Shown one piece after another: positions 1 to 9,991 of a stretch of DNA of 35,671 bases (the first letter of the stretch is position 1; every line of letters begins with the position of its first letter). The notes under the pieces are model-generated. The model was given only the letters and a program-made list of their open reading frames with translations. It ran no database searches and was not told the origin of the DNA. The stretch covers positions 1-35,671 of the forward strand of contig MGST01000238.1 in assembly GCA_001798605.1 (NCBI GenBank). The letters run 5' to 3'. The stretch is from Deltaproteobacteria bacterium RIFOXYA12_FULL_58_15. Its GTDB lineage: Bacteria > Myxococcota > XYA12-FULL-58-9. The translations under genes and the position numbers were made by a program.

Positions 1-1
1 A

Positions 2-1474
2 CTATTCGAGGACATCCAGGCCCTCACGGATGTCTATCGCGATGAGGGCTATGCCTACGCCAACGTCACCCCCAACTCGCGCATTAAAAAGGATGAGCGG
101 CTGGTGGATCTTGACCTTGAGGTCGAACGGGGCGAGCTCGTCTATTTTGAGCGGATCGAAGTTGTTGGCAACACCAGAACCCGCGACAAGGTCATTCGCC
201 GCGAGATGCGCGTTTTTGAGGGTGATCAGTACAGCGCTTCGGGACTCAACGAATCGCGGGCTCGCGTGTACCAACTCGGTTTCTTCGAGACCGTGAACAT
301 TGCCACCAGCCGCGGCTCGAAGCCCAATACCATGAACATCACCATCGAGATCAAAGAGAAGTCGACCGGGACCTTCCAGGTCGGTGCCGGCTTCTCTTCG
401 GTGGAGAGCTTCATCGCCACCGCCCAGATTGCTCAGAATAACTTCACGGGCAAGGGCCAACTGTTGTCTGTGTCGGCACAGCTTTCGTTTGGCGAGTTTG
501 CGCGTCAGCTCGCTACCCTGCAATTCTACGAGCCGTATTTCCTCGATTCGCAGTGGTCGTTTGGTCTCAACGCGTACATCACTCAGCGCTATTTCCGGGA
601 GTTCCAACGCAACGCCAACGGTTTCTCGCCGAGCTTTGGTTATCCGATAACCCCCGACCTACGGGTCAACGCCGGTTACACCCTCGAGTGGATCGAAGTT
701 GTAACCGACGCAGCCAGCGGGCCTTCCTTGGCTGATCTCAACCGCGGCAACGGTCGCAATTCGGCCGTTAATGCGAGCATCTCCTATGACACCCGTGACA
801 ATCGCCTATTCCCCTCGAGTGGTCACTACCATGTTTTGAGTGGTGAGCTCTCTGACCGCCTGATCGGTTCCGAGGAAGGCCTCGAACATCGGCGCATGCA
901 GTTGTTTATGCGCTACTATTATCCGCTGCCTCTGTCGTTGGTGCTCAAGCTCAATGCCAGCTTCGGCATCGTCCGTTCTCGAGGCGATGAGCGGGTGGCC
1001 ATCAGCGAGCGCTTCTTTCCTGGCGGTATCTACTCTGTTCGCGGCTTCGAGCCCCGTGGACTCGGCCCCACGCAGCGGGTCTCGGTACGTGGTGACCCCA
1101 CCTCAGAGACTTTTGAGTTCATCGTCGGTGGCAACAAGGAAGTTGTGTTCAACCTCGAGATCGAGTTCCCAATCGTCGAGGCAGCCGGCATCAAGGGCGT
1201 CATCTTCGCCGACGCGGGCAATGCCTACGATGACGACGTCGGCTTCTTCTACGCCGGCACCCCGAAGGAACACATCCCGGCAGCTTACATGATGGGCTCC
1301 AACGAACTTTTGTTGAACGGGCCACCCCTCGGCCTCTACTATTCATTCGGGTTCGGATTCCGATGGTTCAGCCCCATTGGCCCTCTTCGCTTCGAGTGGG
1401 GTATCCCCATCACCAAACGCGGTAAAGATGACCGCGACATCATCTTCGAGTTTACCATCGGTAACTTCTTCTAG
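2..1474 (+). CDS. bamA: Outer-membrane protein assembly factor BamA, C-terminal part (5' end outside window)
   Basis: BamA inserts and folds beta-barrel proteins in the outer membrane. The reading frame is open from base 2, so the N-terminus lies outside the window; about 490 residues of a protein that is usually near 800 are visible. The visible part starts in a POTRA domain, has a last complete POTRA (about residues 45-125, beginning YFERIEVVGNTRTRDKVI), then an Omp85 barrel. The barrel carries the loop-6 signature VRGFEPRGLGP, the VRGF motif typical of BamA, and ends in ...EFTIGNFF; a terminal Phe is the usual outer-membrane barrel sorting signal. A PilZ gene converges on its 3' end with 24 bases between. 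In many Gram-negatives bamA directly precedes skp and lpxD; here those lie 11 kb away on the other strand. TamA is the alternative, but the POTRA/barrel junction and VRGF context favour BamA. Confidence 0.93.
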   Translation, partial: LFEDIQALTDVYRDEGYAYANVTPNSRIKKDERLVDLDLEVERGELVYFERIEVVGNTRTRDKVIRREMRVFEGDQYSASGLNESRARVYQLGFFETVNIATSRGSKPNTMNITIEIKEKSTGTFQVGAGFSSVESFIATAQIAQNNFTGKGQLLSVSAQLSFGEFARQLATLQFYEPYFLDSQWSFGLNAYITQRYFREFQRNANGFSPSFGYPITPDLRVNAGYTLEWIEVVTDAASGPSLADLNRGNGRNSAVNASISYDTRDNRLFPSSGHYHVLSGELSDRLIGSEEGLEHRRMQLFMRYYYPLPLSLVLKLNASFGIVRSRGDERVAISERFFPGGIYSVRGFEPRGLGPTQRVSVRGDPTSETFEFIVGGNKEVVFNLEIEFPIVEAAGIKGVIFADAGNAYDDDVGFFYAGTPKEHIPAAYMMGSNELLLNGPPLGLYYSFGFGFRWFSPIGPLRFEWGIPITKRGKDDRDIIFEFTIGNFF

Positions 1475-1498
1475 ACGGAGACTGCCGGGACGAGACCC

Positions 1499-1843
1499 TC
1501 AGGAGTCGTCGTTGTCATCCCGTGTGAGTTCGAGTCCAACACCATACTCTCCGTGTTTTTTGCTCGTCCCCACCCATTTGACTGTGGCGGGAACTGTCAC
1601 CTCGCCCTGACTGCGCTCCAGGGTGTAGCTCACCGAGATCTTGTCTCCGGGGCGCAATAGAAGGGGGACATCCCCAGTCTCCCAGGTTGGTGTCCCCAAC
1701 AACTCTGTCACCGGTTGGAAGAACATCCCGCGGCTGCTGATGTCACGAATCAGCCCCATGGCAAAACCATGGGCAACGCCACACTCGGCATTCCAACTGA
1801 CATCGTGCCGTGTCCCTGTTCGTTTCTCATACTTGTGTGCCAT
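1499..1843 (-). CDS. PilZ-domain protein (probable c-di-GMP receptor)
   Basis: This 114-residue protein is a stand-alone PilZ domain. Both c-di-GMP-binding signatures are visible: RxxxR at residues 8-12 (RTGTR) and (D/N)xSxxG at residues 34-39 (DISSRG), followed by the beta-barrel strands expected of the fold. I chose the ATG at 1843 because AGGAGG sits a few bases upstream; a longer frame opens at 1891 but has no comparable site. PilZ proteins bind c-di-GMP and act on a partner, often motility, secretion or exopolysaccharide machinery; no partner can be named here. The gene converges on bamA. An HD-GYP protein and an MshEN protein elsewhere in the window belong to the same signalling world, but they are over 11 kb away and not in an operon with it. 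Confidence 0.85.
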   Translation of the reverse strand: MAHKYEKRTGTRHDVSWNAECGVAHGFAMGLIRDISSRGMFFQPVTELLGTPTWETGDVPLLLRPGDKISVSYTLERSQGEVTVPATVKWVGTSKKHGEYGVGLELTRDDNDDS

Positions 1844-1982
1844 GAGCGACCTCCTGCATGCATGGTGGGCACTCACGGCAACTTTCGCCACAATCTTTTC
1901 CTCGATTTAGTAGATCACGTCCTTGACGTTCCGACGTTCGCCGTGTGGTCTCGTCATGGAACCCAATCTCTGATATGGGCGA

Positions 1983-2441
1983 GTGGCCGTGAAACTAGAG
2001 ACAGCACTCTCGTGCAGTTATCGTGATTTCGAATCGCTCAGTTTGGACGAGTGGGAGGCGATTGCCGCGGCAATCCTGCTCTCCTTGGAGACCGAGCTCG
2101 GGATACAATTCGCGGGCTCGAAAGTATCTCTTCCCGATCCGGTCGATGTTCAACCAGGCCTGACATTTTCCTTTCAGACATCGCCCGTGGGCGACCAGGA
2201 CATGCACGTTGGATTTGAGGGCGTGGGCGGATTCGAGAGCGACGCATCGGGGACCGCGATCTCGGTCTCTCTTCTGCTCTTTGCGGATGGTGTACGCGTC
2301 AGCAGCCCCGAGCGCGACTATTACGAGATGGAGCTGCATTCGACCACCAACGGCGATGTGTATTGGAAACGACTCGGTTGGCAGAGGGACGAATTTGGCG
2401 AGTTTGAGGCCATAAGGAAATGGGGGCAATTGTCGCAGTAA
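1983..2441 (+). CDS. Hypothetical protein, 152 aa
   Basis: I do not recognise a family. The protein is small and acidic, with no signal peptide or membrane segment; it has an N-terminal helix-like part (LDEWEAIAAAILLSLETELG) followed by alternating hydrophobic and polar stretches that look like beta strands. The plus frame is preferred over the long open frame on the opposite strand (1995-2429) because its third codon positions are strongly G/C-biased like neighbouring genes. The start is uncertain: GTG at 1983 or GTG two codons later at 1989, neither with a strong ribosome site. The gene is divergent from the PilZ gene and converges on the SulP transporter gene. Confidence 0.6.
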   Translation: MAVKLETALSCSYRDFESLSLDEWEAIAAAILLSLETELGIQFAGSKVSLPDPVDVQPGLTFSFQTSPVGDQDMHVGFEGVGGFESDASGTAISVSLLLFADGVRVSSPERDYYEMELHSTTNGDVYWKRLGWQRDEFGEFEAIRKWGQLSQ

Positions 2442-2477
2442 CGGGTGCGCTCTGCTGGGTGTGGACCGCAGAGATGG

Positions 2478-4637
2478 CTATGGCGCAGCGGGCACTTGGG
2501 GTGGCGATGGTTCCTCTTGCTCGAGGGGAAGGCCGGCAGCACGCCAGCCGAGGATTCCTGGACGCAATTGGTACAGACGTGCAAAACCGAGATTCATCAA
2601 CATGGCGACAGCGCGCAGACTGCGCCGTCCGGCACGGCACACCAACAAGAGGTCTCTGTCCCGCGGGAGCGTGGCGGCGTGTTGCATGAGATCGCGCAAG
2701 GGTATCAGCATCGAGCCGGGCACGTGTCCCGCTCGATACTCCCCGGGCTCGCGGACATCGACCACGACGCTATCGGGCTGCGCCGCTAGAGCCTCGAACT
2801 CGGCGACCGACAGGTGGCACTGTGCCGGAAGGTGGTGGCGCGTCATCTGTGGAATCGCGGGATCGTAGGGATGTTTCTCTAGGGCCTGACACTCGGCAAA
2901 GACGCGTGCGTCGCATTCGTAGATGCACACCGCAGGATCGACCACGTGTTCGAAGATGTGCTCGACGGCACTTTCCTGGGGCAGGATGTTGGCATCGATG
3001 AGGGCACGAAAACCCGATGCCTCCATGGTCCGCAGCACCGGCTCCCGTGGACGTACAAAAAAGACGTCGCCTCCCATGCTGCGGTAGCTTGCCACGGTGG
3101 CCTCGAGCATCTCGATTCCACTCGTGTCACAAAGATTGACTCCGTGCATGCGTAGTACGAGGTTCACCTGCCCGGGATGCGCGTGCAGATTTCGACGCAA
3201 ACTCTCCTCGACGTGGTGGACCGCACCAAAGAAAAGCGGGCCTTGAATGTTGAAAAACGCCGCCTGTGGGCAGGTGTCTGCCTGCGGATCCTCGTGAAAG
3301 TGACGAAACTCCCGGTCGGGCACCACGTGATACACCCGCGGTATGCTCTCCTGACCGACGAACAGAGCAAGTGACAACAACACGCCCGCGAGCACGGCGA
3401 ACTCGAGCGGCAGGACCAGTGTTGCGACAAAGGTGCCGACCATGGCGATGGCGTCGAGACGTGAGGTGCGAATCACACGGGCGATGGCTGACTTGTCCAC
3501 CATGGTCCATGCCACCACCAACAGGACGCCAGCAAGGGCCGGCTTGGGAATGCGGCCCACCAGGGGTGCCGCGGCGACCACTGCAATCAGTATAAAGACA
3601 CCGGTGATAACACCGGCCACGGGCGAGCGTGCCTTGGCCAGGTGTGCCATACTCGAGCGAGTCAACGACCCGGAGCACGGGTATCCGGAGAACAGCCCGG
3701 CCGCAATGTTGGCGATCCCTTGCCCCAAGAACTCCTGGTTGTTGTCGAGTCGATCACCGCTGCGACGCGCCAGAGCCTGGGCAATGGCCATGCTCTCCAC
3801 CAAACCCAGTGCTGCCACTGCCATGGCCCCAACTGCAAGACGGCGCAATGTCGCCATATCGGGTAGGCCTGCGGTCAGAGGTGGCAGGGAGTTGGGAATG
3901 ACGCCGACGATGCGCACGCCCGCATCATCGAGCCGCGCAACAAAAACCACGAGGGCAGCGACAGCCACGGCGACCAAGATGGCGGGCACGTGCCGCGACA
4001 GGCGGGGGAGCACAACGATGAGAGAAGCGGTGGTTACCCCAAGGACCAGACTGGGAAGATGGCTGTCAGGCCAGTGGTCGGCGAGAGTTGCGAACGCACC
4101 TGAAACAGTAAGAGTTGGTTCGAGCTCAAGACCCAATAGATGCCGCAACTGCCCAAGACCGATGAGCACTCCAGCACCAGCGGCAAAACCAATGAGCACC
4201 GGACGAGAGGCCACGGTCACCAGGGCACCGAAATGGAGCGCCGCGAAGCCGATGCGCAACAAGCCGGCCATGACCGCGAGAGCACTGGCGGCAAGGAGAA
4301 ACTCTGGAGTACCAGGCCCGACCACCGGCAAGAGAATGGACAACACTAAGATGGAAGTGGCGTTGGTGGGACCGGTGGAAAGAAACCGCGACGATCCCCA
4401 CAGGGCACCGAAGATGGCTGCCACCGCTGCGGTGTACAGGCCATAGTGCGCAGGCAACTCAGCGATAGAGGCATATGCAATGGCCTGGGGGATGGCCACA
4501 GCCCCGACGCTGGCACCGGCGATGATGTCGGGCAGGAGGTCCTGACGACGATAATTCCGCAAGATGTCCCACGGACGTACCCATAATCCTGCGAAACCAC
4601 TCGATGATGTAACCGCTGGCGCGGGGCTCTTGCGCAT
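2478..4637 (-). CDS. SulP-family anion transporter with STAS and C-terminal rhodanese domains
   Basis: This is an inner-membrane SulP permease, a family moving sulfate, bicarbonate or other anions. From the ATG at 4637 it has 719 residues. The N-terminal part begins with the conserved region around PDIIAGASVGAVAIPQAIAYA and continues through about ten to twelve hydrophobic segments to about residue 420. A STAS-like domain follows (about 475-580, with HGVNLCDTSGIEMLE). The last about 100 residues are a rhodanese domain (VVVDVREPGEYRAGHVPGS) with the active-site loop CRAGRRS, so the catalytic cysteine is present. SulP-STAS is the normal architecture; the added rhodanese is less usual and suggests a link to sulfur chemistry, perhaps sulfane transfer or substrate sensing. 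An alternative TTG start lies at 4679. The gene lies 80 bases downstream of the interrupted barrel gene on the same strand. Confidence 0.88.
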   Translation of the reverse strand: MRKSPAPAVTSSSGFAGLWVRPWDILRNYRRQDLLPDIIAGASVGAVAIPQAIAYASIAELPAHYGLYTAAVAAIFGALWGSSRFLSTGPTNATSILVLSILLPVVGPGTPEFLLAASALAVMAGLLRIGFAALHFGALVTVASRPVLIGFAAGAGVLIGLGQLRHLLGLELEPTLTVSGAFATLADHWPDSHLPSLVLGVTTASLIVVLPRLSRHVPAILVAVAVAALVVFVARLDDAGVRIVGVIPNSLPPLTAGLPDMATLRRLAVGAMAVAALGLVESMAIAQALARRSGDRLDNNQEFLGQGIANIAAGLFSGYPCSGSLTRSSMAHLAKARSPVAGVITGVFILIAVVAAAPLVGRIPKPALAGVLLVVAWTMVDKSAIARVIRTSRLDAIAMVGTFVATLVLPLEFAVLAGVLLSLALFVGQESIPRVYHVVPDREFRHFHEDPQADTCPQAAFFNIQGPLFFGAVHHVEESLRRNLHAHPGQVNLVLRMHGVNLCDTSGIEMLEATVASYRSMGGDVFFVRPREPVLRTMEASGFRALIDANILPQESAVEHIFEHVVDPAVCIYECDARVFAECQALEKHPYDPAIPQMTRHHLPAQCHLSVAEFEALAAQPDSVVVDVREPGEYRAGHVPGSMLIPLRDLMQHAATLPRDRDLLLVCRAGRRSLRAVAMLMNLGFARLYQLRPGILGWRAAGLPLEQEEPSPPQVPAAP

Positions 4638-4717
4638 ACCCGGTAGTGTAACGACGATTTGCCGTGGTTCACAGGGCAAACGCGCAGCACCATCCCATCA
4701 ACGAGGTTCGTCCGCCT

Positions 4718-7294
4718 TCAGAAGCTCGAAAACGACTGGACAAAACCCACGTAGACCGTCACCGGAGCGCGTTGGTTGGTCCGGCTCTCTTCGCAGACGC
4801 AGCGGCCTAAGGGGACGCCAAAATCGACGGTGATGGCTGCGGGAGTAACGCCCATGACCTCGCCGATGAAACGCAGTCCATAACCGACATCGAAGAATGC
4901 ACTGCGATCGCAGTCGATTGGGTCAAGGACTGACATGTAGACAGCGTCCGCGAACAGGGCACCCTCGAGACGGGTCCAGGTGAGAATGCCGCCCAAGTCG
5001 GTGCGGGCATCACCAATGAAGAGATGGCGGTACTCGGTGCTCATTACCAGGCGGGCGTCGCCTCGCGCTTCGTCGCGCTCAAAACCGCGACCCGCGCGAT
5101 AGAGGTCACCGACGGACAGGGCGTCTTGAATGGGCGTTTCGCCGAAATTCATGTCGCCGCGGAGACGTCCGACGACTGCGTGGCCAAATGCCAGTTGCCA
5201 GATGTAGAATCCAGAGACACCGACCTAGCCGAATTGGTAGGGTGCGCCGTCTTTGGCCCAACCAGTGGCCCCGCCGAGTCGCAGGGAGAGGCCCTTACCC
5301 TCGAATGCCCAGTAAGAATTCAACCGGTCGTCGTAACGATAGAAGAGGAACAGGCTTAGCTGGTCGCCAGGTGTTGCTGGTGGACCGTCGCAGGGAGGGC
5401 GCCGTGTGAACTCAGAACGCAATCGTTCGTAGGCGAGGGAAGCGCCCACTTGGTGGGCCAGGCGCAAGGGTGTGAGTTCCTCACCGAAGGCAAAAGAATA
5501 GGTGGTTGCAGCACCTATGGATGACGGGTCGTAGAGGGCGAAGAAATCAAGGCGGTGCTCGAGGTCGTGAATGCGCCGCAATGAAAAATCAACGGCCAAG
5601 GTGAGCTCCTCGTTGGTAACGGCGATGAGACTCGCAATGTTGTTGAGGAGAAATCGCCAACGGGGGGGCGTGCGGTTGTTGAAACGGGGACCCTTGCCCG
5701 GCTCGTGGGCGAGCTCGACCAGTCGACCCTCTGGATCGATCTCAACAATTTCGGCGGGACCTTTGTTTTTCACCGGCACGGAGACCATGCCAGGCCCCAA
5801 ACGCTCGACCCGGTGGATGCCTCCTTCGCCGTCGACCACCTCAACGGTGATGGGCTCGCGCAGGGTATTCGCAGCTGGGCCATGCGCTTCGACCATCACC
5901 TCGACGGTATCGTCGGTGTTACGAACTTCGCCTATTGCGTAGTCGATCTCGGGGTAGCGGCCCAACCACGGCGCCCACAATGCCAGCAGATCCTCCTGTG
6001 AAATTTCCTTGGTGACTTCGGCCAAGGGTAGGTCGTCCTGGACGTAGGCGGCGATCAAGTCGGAGACAGCTTCGACACCGATCTTGTCGATCATCTTCTC
6101 ATAGAGGAGTTTGCCGCGGGGACGGGAGTGAAAGAAATTATCCAGGCGCCAGCGCCGCGGCGAGGATTCATCGATGGCTGAGAAGTAGGTGTCCCGGAAG
6201 GCGACCTGCGGCGCAAAGATGAGCGAGTCGATCTCGGGAATCACCGCAAAGGTTTCCAACAGCTCTGGGGCGTAGACGGTCTCACCATAACGCTCCGCGG
6301 CCAAGCGGTCGGTGAGAGCGCTACCCACAAGCTCAGAGATCAGGCTCGCAGGCAAATCGGGATCCACACGTTGGCAATGGGCACCGGCGAGAAGGGTCAG
6401 CTGCTCGCGCCAAATTGACAGTCGGTGCAATGCCAGAAAGGTCTCGAATGGCAAGAGGTGGAACATGCGGTCAGAGACGGCGAAGCCCTCATCGAAGCGC
6501 TCGACCAGATGCTCGCGCAGTGGTGCCACTACCACCAACAACGTCTTGGCTGGCGTTAGGCCAAACCGCCCGGCAAAGGCAAAGCCATCGGCGAGGGTTG
6601 CGCTGAGCTCGCCCAGTGCGGTCTCGTCGCGGCTGGCGCTGAGATCTCGCAAGCCTGCCCCCATCGCCTCACCGTGGGTTTGTGGCACGATGACGGTAAC
6701 ACCGGCCTGCCGCATGACACTGACCGCCGGGGCGAGGAGGATAGGCACGAAGCGGCCTGAATGCTCACCGGTGATGACCCGAGGGGAGTTTAGTCCCACG
6801 GGTTGATCCCCGACAAATCCAGCGACGCCTGCGGGGACGCGAATCCTAAATTGAATTTTTTGGGACGGGATCTCCTCGCCAGCTCCAAAGGCCGGGTGCC
6901 AACCCCCGAGCAGGTAGCCTATGCCGCCACGCACTCCCAGTGTGCCATTGCGGTTCGGCACCCGGGTACTGAACTCGACGGTAACAGGGCCCCCTGGAGC
7001 TGCAGGAACGCCATCGAGCCAAGGGCCATCGGCGATGTGGCTTCGGCCGTTGATCGCGAGGTGCATCGCCGCCGGATCGAACTTGGCTGGGTAAAACCAC
7101 TCGCGGTTGATGTCGTCAATGCCATCGGCAGTGCTCAACACACCGGGGTAGGTCGCAACTTGAATGCCTGCCTGAGGGCCTGCGCAGGTGATCGTGCCGC
7201 GAGCCTGCTGCAGATAGGCACCTATCTCAGCTTCGAGGGTGACCTCATCGCAGACCGGGCTGGAGAGGACTGTGAGAATCGTTAATAAAACCAC
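4718..7294 (-). pseudogene. Large exported protein with outer-membrane barrel C-terminus, interrupted by one in-frame TAG
   Basis: One reading frame runs from a GTG at 7294 to a TGA at 4718 (858 codons), broken only by a TAG at 5227-5225. The first open part is 689 residues; the second resumes immediately in the same frame (VGVSGFYIWQLAFGH...) and continues through barrel-like strands to the end ...VGFVQSFSSF, whose terminal Phe fits an outer-membrane barrel. The start is a hydrophobic export-like segment (VLLTILTVLSSPV). Residues about 40-500 resemble the layout of M1-type peptidases followed by an immunoglobulin-like region, but no HExxH zinc motif is visible, so any peptidase activity is doubtful. 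From about residue 580 onward the sequence alternates like a barrel. A sequencing error, a true nonsense mutation or stop-codon readthrough would all look like this. It is divergent from the coiled-coil gene. Confidence 0.7.
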
Positions 7295-7448
7295 AAATTC
7301 AGCTCAAATGAACAGTTGACGCGACTTCAGTTTGCAATCTAGATCAATCCGCGCCATCTCGCCCTATGTCAACCAAAACCAAAACGGCCCTGGTACCCCG
7401 GTCAGGGAGCGTTTATAGTCGAGCATCAGCGAGAAACCCGAATCGACC

Positions 7449-9950
7449 ATGTTTGAACTCACAATAAATGTAGTCACAACGGATTTCGAACACAGCGAGC
7501 CTTTGCGGCAAGCCATCACCAAAGAGGGCTTGCCCCTTGCGCAGCACCCGCTCACCGAGCCCATCATCGCAGTTGCGGTGGTTGACGCGGATCCGTGGGG
7601 CAAAGCTCGCGAGCTGCAGGGTGCCAATGTGCGACGCATCTTGGTGTTCTGCACCGGGATGGCAGAACAGCGTCCTGCGGAACCCCCCGCGGGCGCCGTT
7701 GTTCGACATTGGCCTGGCGATCCCGAGACCGCGACGATTTTTGTCGAGCAGCTTTTCGAACAAGCTAAGGACGAACCTGCCGCACCAGGTCCAGGATCTG
7801 GAGGGGCCTTGGCGGCAGCACCCGAGGCGGCCCATCCGCCCGATGCGCCACCACCTTTGCTGCCACCCGAGCCGTCTCCGCAGCGCACAGAGGACGAAGA
7901 GCCGGAAGTTGTCGATGAGGCTGAGTTCGTTGAGGACGCTCCCCCAGAGCCAACGCCACAAGGACTGATGCCACCACAACGTCCGACGTTGTCAGCTGCC
8001 CCCGTGATGGAGGAAATCACTCCGGAGGACCGGGGGTTCATCAATCGCGTTTTCATCCAAGTCAAAGATGTCGATTTCCGCAGACCGCCACAGTTGCCAA
8101 GCAAGAGCCTCACTGGCATCGACAAGAAGATGCATTTCCTGCGCGAGCGTGTGCGGGAGCTTGAGCGCGACCTCGCCCGTGTTGGTTATGTGTGGGCAAC
8201 CAAGCAACGCGAAGTCGACGCTGTCGAGAAGATCATCACTTCCAAGGAGAGTGAGCGACAGACAGCGGTCCAACGTTACAGCCAAATGAAGGACCAAGCC
8301 ACTCGCGCCGCTGCAGCTCACAGGGCCGAGGCGGATGACCTGAAGGGTCGGTTGGCGGCACTCGAGTCGGAAAAGGCCAAGCTGCAGGAAGACCTCGCGA
8401 CTGTCGGCGGCAAACTTGCCCGGGAGGAACAAGAGAAGGCGGCGTTGATTGCAGAGTTTCGTAAAAAGATTGACGAGGCACAGACGGCCTTCACACTGCT
8501 GCGCGAACAGTCGACCAACGCGATTGCCGATCTCAGCGGTCGCCTCGGAACCACGCAGGTCGAGCTGGAACAAACCCAGACTGCCCTAGCCGAGCGGGAG
8601 ATGGCTGCCGCTGGTTTGACTGATACCGTCGCCGAGCGGGACGCGACGATTGCGCAACTTCAAGGTGAACTGGAGAGCGCGCGTGTTGACCTCACAGAGC
8701 GAAGACAGGACCTGGAGCGGCAACACGCGGAGCTGCAAGAAACACAGCAGACCGTTGAGGCGCGGGACAATACGGTTGCAGAGCAAACTGCCACCATCGA
8801 GGAACGCGACCAAGCAATCGCGACTCTCACCGATGACAACGCTCGCGCAATCGACGAGCGCGACCAACAGATTGCCGAGTTGCACAGAACCCACGAAGCG
8901 ACCGTCGCCGAGCACACCCAGGCGATGGAGACGGTGCGAGGGGAGCACCTGGCGGCCTTGGGCGAACGTGATCAGGCTGCGGGAGATCTGCGGGCCGAAC
9001 ACGCCCAGGCGATGGAGACGTTGCGCGAGGACCACCGGGTGGCCATCGCTGACCTCGAGAACACCAGAGCCGCATTCGCCGCTGAACTCGAGGAGACACG
9101 GGCGGCTGTAGCCGAACTGCAGGCAACGCTTGCTTCGGTGCAAGACCGAGCAGCGGTGACACAAACGCAGCTCGACGGGCGGATTGTTGGATTGGAAGAG
9201 GAGGTTCGGTCCGCCCACGAACAACGCCTGCATACGGCCAGCACTCTGGCTGATCGAGAGAAGACGCTGTCCGCGGTTACGGCGGAAATGTCTAGCAGTA
9301 GACAGGCACAAGAGGAACGGATCGTGGAGCTCAAAGAGCTCATGAGAATGTACGAGAAACGGGCGGCCGATCTCGATGAAGAGATCAAGAGCGCACGAGC
9401 GGAGTTCAACCAGATCGCCGATGAGTATCAGAAACATCAAGCCAACGCTGGGCGTATCTCCGAGGAGCTCGGCCAAAACTTGGCGGATGCTCGCGCGGAG
9501 GCGAGAATCGCCAAGGATCGAATAGCGGAGCTCGAAGAGGCCCTCCGCGACCGTGACAAACAACTGAACGAGGCGCTCGGCAATATCGACAACGCCAAAG
9601 AACAAGCCCAGGGTGCCCAAGGCGACCTCGAAGCATTGCAGCGCCAGCTCGAGGATTTCGACAAGCAGAACACGGAGCTCGGGGAAAGGCTGCGCAACGC
9701 CGAGATTGAGTTAACGGGATTGCGTGAGGAATCAATGACGTTGCGAAACGACACTGAGGCCTTCGCCATCAAGCTCAAAGACGCCAACGAATCTGCCGAG
9801 CAAGCCAAGTCAGAGCTCGCGACTCGCGAAGCCAGCTTGATGGAAGCGCAAGCAGCCCTACAGGCAGCGCAGGAGGGCGAAAGGCTCGCCCGTGCCGATC
9901 TCGACGCCATGGGCGCACAGTTGACAGAGTTGCAGGGCAACCAGTCGTAG
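7449..9950 (+). CDS. Long coiled-coil protein with N-terminal globular (pseudo-receiver-like?) domain
   Basis: The protein has 833 residues in three parts. Residues 1-105 form a globular alpha/beta domain with hydrophobic strands (AVAVVDADPW, VRRILVFCTG). About 106-185 is a Pro/Ala/Glu-rich linker. From about 205 to the end there is almost uninterrupted heptad-rich coiled coil, heavy in Glu, Ala, Gln, Arg and Leu. There is no signal peptide or membrane segment, so it is probably cytoplasmic. This layout recalls AglZ and FrzS of Myxococcus, which join a receiver or pseudo-receiver domain to a long coiled coil and act in polarity and motility; that link is structural analogy only, and no phospho-acceptor Asp pattern is clear. 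Part of the coil is an internal duplication (8917-9020). No strong ribosome site precedes the ATG at 7449. Confidence 0.8.
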   Translation: MFELTINVVTTDFEHSEPLRQAITKEGLPLAQHPLTEPIIAVAVVDADPWGKARELQGANVRRILVFCTGMAEQRPAEPPAGAVVRHWPGDPETATIFVEQLFEQAKDEPAAPGPGSGGALAAAPEAAHPPDAPPPLLPPEPSPQRTEDEEPEVVDEAEFVEDAPPEPTPQGLMPPQRPTLSAAPVMEEITPEDRGFINRVFIQVKDVDFRRPPQLPSKSLTGIDKKMHFLRERVRELERDLARVGYVWATKQREVDAVEKIITSKESERQTAVQRYSQMKDQATRAAAAHRAEADDLKGRLAALESEKAKLQEDLATVGGKLAREEQEKAALIAEFRKKIDEAQTAFTLLREQSTNAIADLSGRLGTTQVELEQTQTALAEREMAAAGLTDTVAERDATIAQLQGELESARVDLTERRQDLERQHAELQETQQTVEARDNTVAEQTATIEERDQAIATLTDDNARAIDERDQQIAELHRTHEATVAEHTQAMETVRGEHLAALGERDQAAGDLRAEHAQAMETLREDHRVAIADLENTRAAFAAELEETRAAVAELQATLASVQDRAAVTQTQLDGRIVGLEEEVRSAHEQRLHTASTLADREKTLSAVTAEMSSSRQAQEERIVELKELMRMYEKRAADLDEEIKSARAEFNQIADEYQKHQANAGRISEELGQNLADARAEARIAKDRIAELEEALRDRDKQLNEALGNIDNAKEQAQGAQGDLEALQRQLEDFDKQNTELGERLRNAEIELTGLREESMTLRNDTEAFAIKLKDANESAEQAKSELATREASLMEAQAALQAAQEGERLARADLDAMGAQLTELQGNQS
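8905..9032 (+). repeat. Internal direct repeat in the coiled-coil gene (unit 87 bases, 29 codons)
   Basis: The 17-mer CCCAGGCGATGGAGACG occurs at 8917-8933 and again at 9004-9020, exactly 87 bases apart. The encoded segments EHTQAMETVRGEH and EHAQAMETLREDH match closely. This indicates a 29-residue unit duplication inside the coil. Confidence 0.75.
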
Positions 9951-9991
9951 CACCATTCGGACAAGCCCCGTTCCTAGCGTGTACTCAAAAA

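Noticed and set aside
1995..2429. Minus-strand 144-codon open frame
   Set aside because: The opposite plus-strand frame has the G/C-biased third positions typical of genes here.
3433..4446. Plus-strand 337-codon open frame
   Set aside because: It lies inside the SulP gene, whose antisense translation has clear domains; the plus frame is low-complexity Ala/Thr/Arg.
5225..5227. TAG as a pyrrolysine codon
   Set aside because: Nothing in the window supports pyrrolysine use, and a barrel strand is an unlikely site for it.
7316..7345. Promoter for the coiled-coil gene (TTGACG then TAGATC)
   Set aside because: The -10 matches only 3/6 and the spacing is 18; too weak to list as a feature.
8586..9620. 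Minus-strand 344-codon open frame
   Set aside because: It is antisense to the coiled-coil gene and arises from its repetitive codon usage.
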